Assembly (NCBI GenBank): GCA_004556055.1
Contig: SFIW01000009.1
Location: forward strand, 1 to 64,000
DNA from: Planctomycetaceae bacterium
GTDB taxonomy: Bacteria > Planctomycetota > Planctomycetia > Pirellulales > Thermoguttaceae
Length of the DNA stretch: 64,000 bases
Direction of reading: 5' to 3'
Both the position numbers and the translations under genes were made by a program. Positions 10,591 through 18,893 of this stretch are shown in pieces. Within the stretch, counting starts at the first letter, position 1. Every line of letters starts with the position of its first letter. Under the pieces are notes generated by a model, which searched no databases, was not told the origin of the DNA, and saw nothing but the letters and a program-made list of their open reading frames with translations.

Positions 10591-10629
10591 AAAGAGGGAT
10601 CTGGCTTGACCGGATCCCTCTTTTTTTCT
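10591..10629 (+). terminator. Intrinsic terminator of the giant repeat gene
   Basis: GAGGGATC (from 10593) pairs with GATCCCTC (10613-10620) across a loop of about a dozen bases, followed at once by a run of seven T. It lies 33 bases after the stop codon of the giant gene. Confidence 0.9.
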
Positions 10630-10669
10630 TTTTTTCCGGCGAGCGTTTTATTTTGCCTTGCCGTTTGGG

Positions 10670-10675
10670 TATAAT
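10670..10675 (+). promoter_or_regulatory. Probable -10 element for the UXS-like gene
   Basis: A perfect TATAAT lies 52 bases before the ATG at 10727. No good -35 is visible at 16-18 bases spacing (the region is T-rich), so only the -10 box is proposed. Confidence 0.4.
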
Positions 10676-10726
10676 CGAAAGATAGCTGATTGCGTCGTAT
10701 GGACGCTGGTTTGGAGAAGGAGAAAT

Positions 10727-11701
10727 ATGGCTCGCATTAAAAGAGTGTTGGTTGCCGGAGGCGCGGGATTCTTAGGGTCGCATTTGTGCGAACTCTTGAT
10801 CAATCGCGGTCATGACGTGATTTGTTTGGATAACTTCTTTACAAGTCAAAAATCGAACGTCGAAAACCTTCTTTCTAAACCTAACTTTGAGCTAATTCGT
10901 CACGACGTTACCGTTCCAATCAAACTTGAAGTCGACGAAATCTATAATCTCGCGTGCCCTGCCGCTCCGGGACACTATCAATACAATCCCATCAAGACAA
11001 TGAAGACGTCCCTCTTGGGCGCGATTAACCTTCTTGAACTTGCGCGAGAATGTCGCGCTACGATTCTCCAAGCGTCGACGAGCGAAGTCTACGGTGATCC
11101 CGAGATCCATCCCCAACGCGAAGATTACCGCGGGGCCGTCAACACTCTTGGTCCTCGCGCCTGTTACGACGAGGGGAAACGCGCCGCAGAAACCCTTTTT
11201 ATGGATTCCGCGCGAATGTACGGCGTCAAAATTCGCATTGCGCGAATCTTCAACACTTACGGACCGAAAATGCATCCTTTCGACGGTCGCGTCGTTTCCA
11301 ATTTTATTCGCCAAGCGCTTCGAGACGAGCCTATCACGATCTTTGGCGACGGCTCGCAAACCCGATCGTTCTGTTATTATTCCGATCTCCTCGAAGGTCT
11401 CGTGAGACTTATGGAAAACGATAAGGAATTTGTCGGTCCCGTTAATTTAGGAAATCCCGGAGAATTCACGATACTCGAACTCGCGAATCTCATCTGGGAA
11501 ATCCTCGGTAAAGAACCGAAGTTTATCTTCAAACCGCTTCCCGTCGACGATCCGTGCCGTCGACAGCCAGACATTTCCTTAGCGAAAAAAGTTCTGGACT
11601 GGGAGCCGAAAATTCCGTTGCGCGAGGGGTTGACGCGTTCCATCGAATGGTTCCGTCAGATCAATATCGACGATTTTAGAGCGCCGACCCCTAATTACTA
11701 A
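10727..11701 (+). CDS. UDP-glucuronate decarboxylase (UDP-xylose synthase), SDR family
   Basis: A cytoplasmic extended short-chain dehydrogenase of 324 residues, the normal length for bacterial UXS. The N-terminal Rossmann motif [10 protein letters not shown] binds NAD. The catalytic pair is in YDEGK, with TSE before it. Whole stretches are diagnostic of UXS rather than of dTDP-glucose dehydratase: [43 protein letters not shown] and [14 protein letters not shown] converts UDP-glucuronate to UDP-xylose for surface polysaccharides. I chose ATG 10727 over the in-frame TTG at 10658 because GAGAAGGAG sits just upstream and the Rossmann fold then begins at residue 4. It is followed by an unrelated small gene, so it is probably monocistronic. 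Confidence 0.88.
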   Translation: MARIKRVLVAGGAGFLGSHLCELLINRGHDVICLDNFFTSQKSNVENLLSKPNFELIRHDVTVPIKLEVDEIYNLACPAAPGHYQYNPIKTMKTSLLGAINLLELARECRATILQASTSEVYGDPEIHPQREDYRGAVNTLGPRACYDEGKRAAETLFMDSARMYGVKIRIARIFNTYGPKMHPFDGRVVSNFIRQALRDEPITIFGDGSQTRSFCYYSDLLEGLVRLMENDKEFVGPVNLGNPGEFTILELANLIWEILGKEPKFIFKPLPVDDPCRRQPDISLAKKVLDWEPKIPLREGLTRSIEWFRQINIDDFRAPTPNY

Positions 11702-11743
11702 ACGATCCGTTTATGCGGCTTTCAATATTTGATGGTGGATGAT

Positions 11744-12328
11744 ATGAAAAGAATCTTTCCCACGGTTCTATCCTCAACAATAATCTGCGTCATTCTGCTA
11801 ACGGCGTTGCAAGTAAGAGGAGGGGAGAGGATTCTTTCTAATCCGAACTTAGCGTATCAAGCGCGCGTGGAAGCCGATTCTATTTACGATCAAAGTTACG
11901 GGGCGCAAGGCGCCGTCGACGGACGCGTCGTCGAGCCGAAAAGCGGGGACGTCGGCGCCGCTTGGGCGGTGCGCGCGCCGTTAAGCCGCGCTGCGGGAGG
12001 ATTAGGCGTGTGCGAAGAGAAATCGGGAAAGCCCGTCTTTACGAGCGTTGAAGACGAAGATTATCTCGCGATTCTAAACGCTATCAAGCGTGGAAGACAA
12101 TACATCCTCGAAGAGGATAATCGTCCGGAAATGCTTATTCCAAGCGAGAACAACGGAAGGGATTGCCCGCAGAAATATGTTCCGCGCTGGCCTTATCTTC
12201 GCGAGATGATTCGTTACGGATTGTTGCCATACGACGCGGATCCGAACGCGAGTTACAATCCGTATGAACTCGACGAGATATACTGGGAATCGTTGCATTA
12301 TAAAGTTCCGCAAAGCGCGGACAAGTAA
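11744..12328 (+). CDS. Short secreted protein resembling the two ends of a discoidin/HzsA-related planctomycete protein
   Basis: 194 residues from ATG 11744, which gives a clean signal peptide (MKRIF then a hydrophobic stretch to about residue 22). After it comes NLAYQARVEADSIYDQ...GAVDGRV, like the opening strands of a discoidin (F5/8 type C) domain, and AWAVR. The C-terminal half (DYLAILNAIKRGR ... RWPYLREMIRYGLLP ... YELDEIYWESLHY) resembles, from memory of that family, the extreme C-terminus of large planctomycete secreted proteins often labelled HzsA-related. The long middle of such proteins, including the haem-binding CxxCH motifs, is absent. It is either a remnant left by an in-frame internal deletion or a genuine miniature protein. 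The family link rests on pattern memory and is moderate. Function unknown. Confidence 0.6.
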   Translation: MKRIFPTVLSSTIICVILLTALQVRGGERILSNPNLAYQARVEADSIYDQSYGAQGAVDGRVVEPKSGDVGAAWAVRAPLSRAAGGLGVCEEKSGKPVFTSVEDEDYLAILNAIKRGRQYILEEDNRPEMLIPSENNGRDCPQKYVPRWPYLREMIRYGLLPYDADPNASYNPYELDEIYWESLHYKVPQSADK

Positions 12329-12401
12329 CGTTGTTGGAAAATAGTCGCGCGGCGGAAGAGTCGTCGCACGACTTTCTGTTATTTAGAGCGGGAGGAGAGA
12401 A

Positions 12402-13316
12402 ATGGCAAAGATAGTGGTGGTAGGCAGCGCGAATGCGGACATGACGATTCGATCTGAAAAGATTCCGGCGCCGGGAGAAACGGTCGTAGGGGGCGTCTTT
12501 GCGACCGCGCCGGGGGGTAAGGGAGCGAATCAAGCCGTCGCGGCGGCGCGCGCGGGGGGCGACGTGGTGTTTGTCGCAAGTTTGGGCGCCGATTCGATCG
12601 GCGACGAAGCGCTTGCCGGTTATAAACGCGAGGGAATCGACGTGAGTTACGTTAAGCGCGATCCAGAGAACGCGACGGGAGTGGCGTTAATCTTGGTGGA
12701 CTCGCGCGGTCAGAATTTGATTTCCGTCGCTTCGGGAGCGAACTTTACGCTCTCTCCCTCGGACGTTGACGCCGCAGCGAAGGCGATTCGATCCGCCGAC
12801 GTTGTCGTCGCGCAACTTGAAACGCCTCTTGAAACGATCGAGTACGCCGCGAAAATGGCGCACGATGCGGGCGTTCCCTTCATTTTGGATCCCGCGCCGG
12901 CGCCGAAAGAGCCTCTGCCCGCGTCGTTACTCCAATATGTCTCGGTCGTTAAGCCGAACGAACATGAAGCGGCGGCTCTTGTCGGCGTTCCCGTCGAGGA
13001 TGAAGAAAGCGCGTTCAAAGCGGCGGAAAAGCTTCTTGAAACGGGCGTGAAGATCGCTGTCGTGACCCTTGGCGAAAAGGGCGTCGTCATTTTGTCGCAG
13101 GACGGTTCACGCCTCTTTGTCGAGTCGCGTCGCGTGCAAGCGATCGACGCGACCGCCGCTGGCGACGCTTGGACCGGCGCGTTCGCCGTCGCAATCGCCG
13201 AAGGAAAGACGACGCAAGACGCCGCAGAATTTGCCACTAAAGCCGCCGCTATCAGCGTGACGCGCCCCGGCGCCCAACCCTCCTTGGCGACTCGATCTGA
13301 AATCGACGCTTTCTAA
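12402..13316 (+). CDS. rbsK: Ribokinase (PfkB family)
   Basis: 304 residues, the normal ribokinase length. It phosphorylates ribose to ribose-5-phosphate in the cytoplasm. The N-terminal GSANADMTIR and the ribose-site signature PGGKGANQAVAAARAG are ribokinase hallmarks. The C-terminal PfkB signature reads DATAAGDAWTGAF, with the catalytic base Asp at residue 255; the usual DTTGAGD is slightly altered. The anion-hole glycines are kept. The ATG follows GGGAGGAGAG with good spacing. There is no ribose transporter or regulator next to it: neighbours are the small secreted protein before and the LptA-like protein after. Its sugar specificity is inferred from the family, and a related sugar or nucleoside cannot be excluded. 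Confidence 0.9.
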   Translation: MAKIVVVGSANADMTIRSEKIPAPGETVVGGVFATAPGGKGANQAVAAARAGGDVVFVASLGADSIGDEALAGYKREGIDVSYVKRDPENATGVALILVDSRGQNLISVASGANFTLSPSDVDAAAKAIRSADVVVAQLETPLETIEYAAKMAHDAGVPFILDPAPAPKEPLPASLLQYVSVVKPNEHEAAALVGVPVEDEESAFKAAEKLLETGVKIAVVTLGEKGVVILSQDGSRLFVESRRVQAIDATAAGDAWTGAFAVAIAEGKTTQDAAEFATKAAAISVTRPGAQPSLATRSEIDAF

Positions 13317-13332
13317 GCGTCGCGGCTCCGTC

Positions 13333-13361
13333 TTGATTTTTCCGCGCGACGTCTGTATACT
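13333..13361 (+). promoter_or_regulatory. Sigma-70 type promoter for the LptA/OstA-like gene
   Basis: TTGATT at 13333 and TATACT at 13356, separated by 17 bases, about 60 bases before the chosen ATG at 13422. Confidence 0.6.
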
Positions 13362-13421
13362 TCCCTACTAGACGTCGCGTCGCTATTGGAAGGCGCGTTG
13401 AAATACGAGGAACGGACGGGT

Positions 13422-16400
13422 ATGAAAAGAGCGATCATTTCTTTTCTGATTTTGTTGGCGGCGACGCCTATTTGGCTATACTTCTTTCCCGAGACGAGGG
13501 AAGACGAAGCGCAGGTTAAGAGCGTCCGTTCCGAAGCGCGTTCCTGGGGCGAAGTCCCTGAAGACGAATTGCAAAAGCGCGTCGAAGAGTATCTCGACGT
13601 CGATAGACTCTTTCCCGATCCGAACGATTGGCGGCGTCAGGATCCCATTTTCATAGCCTACGAAGGAACCTATTTCATCTTTCTGAAAAACTGGCCGCAG
13701 TACGACCAGCGACGCAACGACGTACCGATCGAGATATGCACCTTCGTGTGGCTCCCCCCTGCGACCCCCGACGAACTGAAACTTGATAAAGAAGCGATGG
13801 TCGTCGCGCGGTCTCGACGCGCGATCGTTCTTGAAATGAAGGACGTCATTTTTGCTTTCAATCGCAATATTGGGGATTTTCTCACGAGTAATAAACGCGG
13901 CGGGGCAAAATTCGAGCCCTCGGCGTTTAAGACGGCGCAGGTGAACGGGGAGTTCGTCGTGCGCGGCGGCGACGAAACGGATGAAAAGAATCCGAATTTT
14001 TCGTTCCGAACGCGCGGCGTCCTCTTGTCGCCAAAACAACTGCGTTCGAACTCGAAGTTTACCTTTCAGATAGGCCCGCATTACGGAACGGGGCAAGGTC
14101 TGTCGATCTCCTTTAGCGTTCCGATCGATTTGCAAGACTATGTCGCGAAAAGTCAACGTCGAGAGATCGAGGAAGCGCAAACCGACGAAGAACGGGAGAC
14201 CGCGTTCCTCAACGAAACGTTCCGCGAAGGAAATCTAAGCTCCGGAGTCTCTATCGAAAGCGTCGAACTGAGCAACATTGATTTGATTCATCTTTTTCCG
14301 CGCGCGTTTCGATTTGATATAGGCGGAAAGCGATCCCTCCCGAACGTCGACGAACTTGAGGTAGGATGTCAAAAAGGAGTGAATTTTGAGCGTTCGGCTC
14401 TTCCTGGAGAATGGGTTATTCGCTTTAACGGCGACGTCGACGCGATTCTCAAGAGCAATATGGAGCGCGTTTGTCGATTGAAGGGAGATTCTTTTCAACT
14501 CTATTTTCAAGATCACGAGATGCAAAAGTTGGCGGAGTCGAGTTTCTCTTCCGTACGTAATCGTACGCTTCGCACAAAACCTTCCGGAAAACTGGCGCGC
14601 CTTCAGACGACCAAACTCCTTGCCAAAGGAGAAGACGCGCCGTTGACGTTTGTCTATGTTCCCACCTCGACCGATCCGACGAAATCGCGTTCCGTCAAAG
14701 TCCAGGCGATGCGCGCTTATTACAACGTAGAGAAGAGAGAATTTAAACTTCTGAACACCCTTGACGGGCCCGGCGCGGGGGGCGTCTCAAGCGCAAACGT
14801 CGATCCTCAGGACGGCTCTGCGGCGAATATTGCGCCGGTGATAGTGACCGTAACGGAAGAAACGCGCGGCGGCCCTTCCTACGTTTCTTCATTGAAATCG
14901 CCGATGATCGTCGCAAGCTTCGATGAAAATTCCGAGTTGTCAAGTCTTAACGCCGTTGAAGAAGGATCGATTTCGACGAAACTAACTAGCGCGAAAAACG
15001 AAACGATGAACGTCGTGTCGAGCTGGGAGAAAGGATTGCTAATCTGTCCCGTGAAAGGGGACGACGGTTTTTCGGACGGCACATATCGAATGGTGACGTC
15101 GGGAACGACGCGTTGCGTCGCGGAAGGAATGGGGGCTTTTGAGGCGAAAGAGGCGAACTTCTGGTTCCGATTGGAGGAGACGGACGGCGCGTCGTCAACT
15201 GTCGCGAATCTTCACGGAAGAGGGGACTCTTTGTCTTCTCGTTTCAGCATGACGCCGATTTGCGCCATTTTTTCGGATTCCGTGACGTTAGAGACGGAAC
15301 GTGGAGTAATGCGCGTCAACGATTTGGCGCGGATTCGTTTTAGCGATCAAAGCGGTCGGCAGGGGAACGCTACTCTCGTCGCGTCGAATTCTGAGACTCC
15401 GTCAAAGGACGGACTCGCCGAATCGTTTAGCGTCGGCGCCGACGGATCGGCTCCTGCGGGAACCTTTGAGGTTGAAGGCGACCACTTGGATCTTGACTGC
15501 GAGCTTTTTTTCCCCGCGTCTGGCCGAGGAAAGCTGCGACTTATTCGGTCGACGCTCGCGGGTAACGTGCGTTTTCGAGGAGAAAATGCGGACGGGGAAG
15601 TCGTCGCGTCTTTCGATTCCGATTGCGTGACGGCGTCGAACCCGTTGACTCCGGAGATGAAATTTCTCGTTTGGTCGCAGTCTAAAAACGCGGTTCTAAA
15701 CCTCAACGGTATGAATCTCGAAGGTAAGAAGACGTATGTTGACGCGGCGCGTAATATGATTCAGATCTACGGGCCGGGCAAGGTCGCGTTACAACCTTCG
15801 ACGCAGAAAAAGAAACGCGGCGATTCGAAGTCGACGGCGCTTGATATGCTTGGCTCGGATTCTTTTCTTGTCGAATGGACCGGAGGGGTGGCGTTCGACG
15901 GGAATTACTTGCGATTTCTTTCGAATTCGACGTTCGAAGCGGAGGCGACGACGAAGGAAGCCGCCGCTCTAGCCGCCGCAGTCGAGGAGTTGGTGCGAGG
16001 GATCGACCCGATTGTTGCGGGAGAGTTTGCAGTAACGCTCTCCGATACGCCTTCGAACGACGAAGACGGCGTGCGACTGACGATGAGCGACGGATACATG
16101 GTCTGCGACGAAACGCGCGTCACGCCGAAGGAACATATTGATTTACTAAACTTTAAGACGGACGGCGACTCCCTTCCGGAGATCGATTCCGTCGAATGTC
16201 TCTCCCATTCGACGGAACGACCCGTCGTGATGCATTATCAAACGCGTTCTCCCGAAGCAAACGCGGCGGATACGTTTAACGGATACTATAACCTGCAATG
16301 CTCTGGAATTCACGTCGATTGGAACAACGAGAGTTTCACCGTGGATCGGGGCGGTTATCTTGAAGCGACGCTTCTTTCGAGCGACGGAGGCGTATCGTCT

Positions 16401-16976
16401 CTTGACGCGGGCGTCGTCGATAAAAAATTTGTCGCTAAAGAGAAGAGCTCCACGAGTGAAAAGAACTTTCAGTGGGTGCGTATCAGCGCGGAATTCGGTT
16501 TGGCGACCGGTTTTCTCAAGGATAATTCAGTAAAAGTGACGGAAGGCGTTCACGCGCTGCTTTGCGACGTTGAAGGGCCGAACGTTCGCGCGACGCTTTT
16601 TGATTCCACGACGTGGCCGAGTCAGGCGATCGTTTGCAATAGCTCGGATGCGACCTATCGCTCTGTCGCGACGAATCCTGAGGGTAAGGGACACGTCGAG
16701 GCGGACGCCCGCGGCAACGTGACTTTCCGCTTAGGGGAGTATACGGGCACATGCGAGAGTTTAAGCTATGCGTCGACAAAGAAACTTTTGACGTTGACCG
16801 GATCAGGGAACGCGAAGGCTCGGATAGTTCAGCAGGCGTATTCTGGAGCTCCGCGAACGGTACTCGCCGAATTCATGACGGGAAGAATTCGTTTGGGCGC
16901 GGATATGAAGCTAGAAGTGGAAGGGGGCGAAATCCAACTTAACAAAGAGACGATCGATGGTTTGAAACTCAAATAG
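13422..16976 (+). CDS. Large membrane-anchored LptA/OstA-like protein
   Basis: 1184 residues from ATG 13422, which has GAGGAA upstream; a TTG at 13386 is less likely. One hydrophobic segment (about residues 4-22) is followed by an entirely extracytoplasmic body, as in LptC. The body alternates phrases typical of LptA/OstA/LptD-type beta-jellyroll repeats, for example VQAMRAYYNVEKREFKLL, KKTYVDAARNMIQIYGPG and ESLSYASTKKLLTLTGSG, spread from about residue 430 to the C-terminus. Proteins of this fold carry lipopolysaccharide across the periplasm. A single chain this long with several such segments would be a fused bridge, but no lptB/F/G is nearby. I am moderately confident of the fold and less so of the role. 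Confidence 0.55.
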   Translation: MKRAIISFLILLAATPIWLYFFPETREDEAQVKSVRSEARSWGEVPEDELQKRVEEYLDVDRLFPDPNDWRRQDPIFIAYEGTYFIFLKNWPQYDQRRNDVPIEICTFVWLPPATPDELKLDKEAMVVARSRRAIVLEMKDVIFAFNRNIGDFLTSNKRGGAKFEPSAFKTAQVNGEFVVRGGDETDEKNPNFSFRTRGVLLSPKQLRSNSKFTFQIGPHYGTGQGLSISFSVPIDLQDYVAKSQRREIEEAQTDEERETAFLNETFREGNLSSGVSIESVELSNIDLIHLFPRAFRFDIGGKRSLPNVDELEVGCQKGVNFERSALPGEWVIRFNGDVDAILKSNMERVCRLKGDSFQLYFQDHEMQKLAESSFSSVRNRTLRTKPSGKLARLQTTKLLAKGEDAPLTFVYVPTSTDPTKSRSVKVQAMRAYYNVEKREFKLLNTLDGPGAGGVSSANVDPQDGSAANIAPVIVTVTEETRGGPSYVSSLKSPMIVASFDENSELSSLNAVEEGSISTKLTSAKNETMNVVSSWEKGLLICPVKGDDGFSDGTYRMVTSGTTRCVAEGMGAFEAKEANFWFRLEETDGASSTVANLHGRGDSLSSRFSMTPICAIFSDSVTLETERGVMRVNDLARIRFSDQSGRQGNATLVASNSETPSKDGLAESFSVGADGSAPAGTFEVEGDHLDLDCELFFPASGRGKLRLIRSTLAGNVRFRGENADGEVVASFDSDCVTASNPLTPEMKFLVWSQSKNAVLNLNGMNLEGKKTYVDAARNMIQIYGPGKVALQPSTQKKKRGDSKSTALDMLGSDSFLVEWTGGVAFDGNYLRFLSNSTFEAEATTKEAAALAAAVEELVRGIDPIVAGEFAVTLSDTPSNDEDGVRLTMSDGYMVCDETRVTPKEHIDLLNFKTDGDSLPEIDSVECLSHSTERPVVMHYQTRSPEANAADTFNGYYNLQCSGIHVDWNNESFTVDRGGYLEATLLSSDGGVSSLDAGVVDKKFVAKEKSSTSEKNFQWVRISAEFGLATGFLKDNSVKVTEGVHALLCDVEGPNVRATLFDSTTWPSQAIVCNSSDATYRSVATNPEGKGHVEADARGNVTFRLGEYTGTCESLSYASTKKLLTLTGSGNAKARIVQQAYSGAPRTVLAEFMTGRIRLGADMKLEVEGGEIQLNKETIDGLKLK

Positions 16977-17026
16977 ACCTAGCGAATTCTTTTTTGCGAA
17001 TAAAACAAAACTTGAGTAAAAAACGC

Positions 17027-17054
17027 TTGCGTTCTGAAAAAACTCTGCTAGAAT
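17027..17054 (+). promoter_or_regulatory. Promoter of tRNA-Gly
   Basis: TTGCGT at 17027 and TAGAAT at 17049 with 16 bases between them, about 57 bases before the tRNA. Confidence 0.55.
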
Positions 17055-17110
17055 ACGTTGAAACGCGGGACGTGGTTCCCGAAAGCGTTAAAAAAGTTGG
17101 TTAGTATTTT

Positions 17111-17181
17111 GCGTCCGTAGTGTAGCGGTAACACGGTAGCTTCCCAAGCTCCAATTGTGGGTTCGACTCCCATCGGACGCT
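17111..17181 (+). tRNA. tRNA-Gly(CCC)
   Basis: 71 nt without encoded CCA. The acceptor stem GCGTCCG (17111-17117) pairs with CGGACGC (17174-17180), with T as discriminator. The D arm is GTGT...ACAC, the T loop is GTTCGACTC, and the anticodon loop is TTCCCAA, giving anticodon CCC, which reads GGG. The anticodon stem GTAGC/GCTCC has one apparent T-C mismatch at its second pair. The overall sequence is close to the bacterial tRNA-Gly(CCC) type. Confidence 0.92.
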
Positions 17182-17232
17182 CTCCTTGGTTAGATGGTTC
17201 CTCTGAGTTCCGTTCAAGGTTGGTTGTCATGT

Positions 17233-17273
17233 AAAAAAAACGTCGTTGCCTATTTGCACGACGTTTTTTTTTT
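17233..17273. terminator. Bidirectional terminator between tRNA-Gly and the DUF89 gene
   Basis: AACGTCGT and ACGACGTT pair around an 11-base loop. The stem is flanked by a run of A on the left and of T on the right, so it can end both the tRNA transcript (+) and the DUF89 transcript (-). Confidence 0.85.
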
Positions 17274-17301
17274 ATTGTTGCGCCGACATGCGTCCTCCTC
17301 G

Positions 17302-18177
17302 TCATGATTGGAGAAGGATTGCGAGATCGTTGAGATTGGCGCCGACGACTTTAGCGATGAACGGACATTTCACTTTAAAGAGGAACGCGATTTCTTTCGC
17401 CTTAAAGCGCGGATCCCCTTCCCATAGCGTTTCAAAGTTGGCGAGTCCTTTGGCGACGACAAGATCGGCGGCAAGGAAGCGTTCTTTGAATTCGTCGCTC
17501 GTCATGTCGAAAATAACGCCGAGTCCGTCGCCGCCGTTTGAAATTACGGGGGCGACGGCGTCGAGTCCGACTTCATGCGCGTCTTCGAGGAGCGCGTCGT
17601 TGATGATGGGAGCGCCGCGTGTTACGACGACGACGTCTTTCTTGAATTGGTCGGAAACGAGCGCCTCGATTAGAAGACGATCGTAGACAATTTCGCCCGC
17701 GTTGTCCGTAAGGTAGAGGATTGATTTGGCGCGATGAAAGGCGTCGCGAAGTTTTTCAATTGAGCCGTGCAAAGGCTGCGAGGTCGCCGCTCCGATCATC
17801 GCGTTGACGCGTTCTTCCGTGATCGACTCCATGGCGAAGTCGATCGAGTTGCCGGCGATCGCAAGACGAACCGTCGTTTCAAAGGGATCGGCGGATTCGC
17901 GAATCCAGCGTTGGAAGACGTCCCACCGTTCGAGAGCCGAGCGGTTGAAGAATTTCTTTTTTTCGTAATACGGATCGGGATTGTTAGTGATCTCTCGAAC
18001 GGCGCGATGGACAAGAGTTCCTAAATATGGAGAGGCAGCCTTCAATCCTTCCTCAAGTTGGATTCGCATCGTTCTTTCAAGGACGCGCTCGTGAATCTCC
18101 GGATCTTGTGAAACAAACCGCGCAGCCTCAAGCGCTTGACGTTGAATACATACGACGCAGTCAAGAGCATGAAACAT
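17302..18177 (-). CDS. DUF89 / ARMT1-like metal-dependent damage-control phosphatase
   Basis: 291 residues from ATG 18177, chosen because AAAGGA lies six bases before it; an upstream start would add 15 residues lacking family features. The N-terminal CVVCIQRQALEAAR is the paired-cysteine motif of the bacterial DUF89 subgroup. Further signature parts are LYLTDNAGEIVYDRLLIE (metal-binding Asp and Asn), VVVTRGAPIINDALLEDA, and VVAKGLANFETLWE near the C-terminus. Members hydrolyse abnormal or excess sugar and cofactor phosphates such as fructose-1-phosphate or 4'-phosphopantetheine derivatives in the cytosol. The exact substrate here cannot be told from sequence. The gene has its own promoter (18223-18250) and shares a terminator with tRNA-Gly. 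Confidence 0.82.
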   Translation of the reverse strand: MFHALDCVVCIQRQALEAARFVSQDPEIHERVLERTMRIQLEEGLKAASPYLGTLVHRAVREITNNPDPYYEKKKFFNRSALERWDVFQRWIRESADPFETTVRLAIAGNSIDFAMESITEERVNAMIGAATSQPLHGSIEKLRDAFHRAKSILYLTDNAGEIVYDRLLIEALVSDQFKKDVVVVTRGAPIINDALLEDAHEVGLDAVAPVISNGGDGLGVIFDMTSDEFKERFLAADLVVAKGLANFETLWEGDPRFKAKEIAFLFKVKCPFIAKVVGANLNDLAILLQS

Positions 18178-18222
18178 TCGAACGTCCTTTCTTTTGAGTG
18201 GAGGAAAACTAAAACTAAGCAA

Positions 18223-18250
18223 ATTATATGAAAAAGAAATAGTGGAACAA
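18223..18250 (-). promoter_or_regulatory. Promoter of the DUF89 gene
   Basis: On the minus strand, TTGTTC (18245-18250) and TATAAT (18223-18228) with 16 bases between, 45 bases before the ATG. Confidence 0.6.
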
Positions 18251-18411
18251 GTGAGAAAAGGAGAGGCGCGTTGACGAGGAGACTTTGAGGAGGACTTGTT
18301 TAATTGGGAAATTTGTAAAATGTGTTAGTACAGAAATAATTAAGAAAAAACGAATAAGAGGTAAAGGAATATAGAAATAGAGAAATTTTTATTGATTTTT
18401 GTCCGTTATTT
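18251..18411. other. AT-rich spacer between divergent promoters
   Basis: Between the leftward DUF89 promoter and the rightward YTV promoter lies an A/T-rich stretch with many short A and T runs (about 18296-18410). It could hold an operator or curved DNA, but I see no clear dyad in it and no gene. Confidence 0.4.
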
Positions 18412-18440
18412 TTGCTCTAACTTACCCGTTTTGTTATAAT
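18412..18440 (+). promoter_or_regulatory. Promoter far upstream of the YTV gene
   Basis: TTGCTC at 18412 and a perfect TATAAT at 18435 with 17 bases between. The start would be near 18447, about 447 bases before the ATG of the YTV protein. Confidence 0.65.
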
Positions 18441-18446
18441 GACGGC

Positions 18447-18893
18447 GTCTGGGGACTTGACCTTGTTTCAAAGCCTGACGAGATTTAGAGAGGCTTCTTA
18501 GTGTTAAAGGGATACGTTTTACCAAAGACGACCCCGACAAAGATTCATGTTGCAAACGCGACGTTTTCATGCGCCAAACAAAGATCGACGTTCCGATTCC
18601 GAGAAAGGGGGAACGTTGGTAAGTTTGGTTCTTTTATCAAGTTTATCGGCGTATTTGATTTTCATTGAAGAATTGAGAAGCGGATAGCCGATAAAGAGCG
18701 AAGAGATAAAAAGACGTGGTTTTCCTCAGACTGCATGTGCGAGAGAAACGCCGCAGTTAGCCGCGTCCGGCTTGCGCGTCTCCGGGCGGTAAGTTGTCGC
18801 CGTCGCGCGAAAAAAGCGTCGACCGCGGACTTTACGATGCGTTGCGACATGGATGGAGACGGTTTTGTCCGTTAGTGTATTATGGAGGTTGAG
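18447..18893 (+). other. Long untranslated leader (or separate small RNA) upstream of the YTV gene
   Basis: No convincing reading frame fills this stretch. It begins after a good promoter and runs to the Shine-Dalgarno GGAGG of the YTV gene without an obvious terminator. I do not recognise a known riboswitch or RNA gene (no SRP, 6S, tmRNA or RNase P signature). A stabilising leader or an RNA regulator of the abundant wall protein is an inference. Confidence 0.4.
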
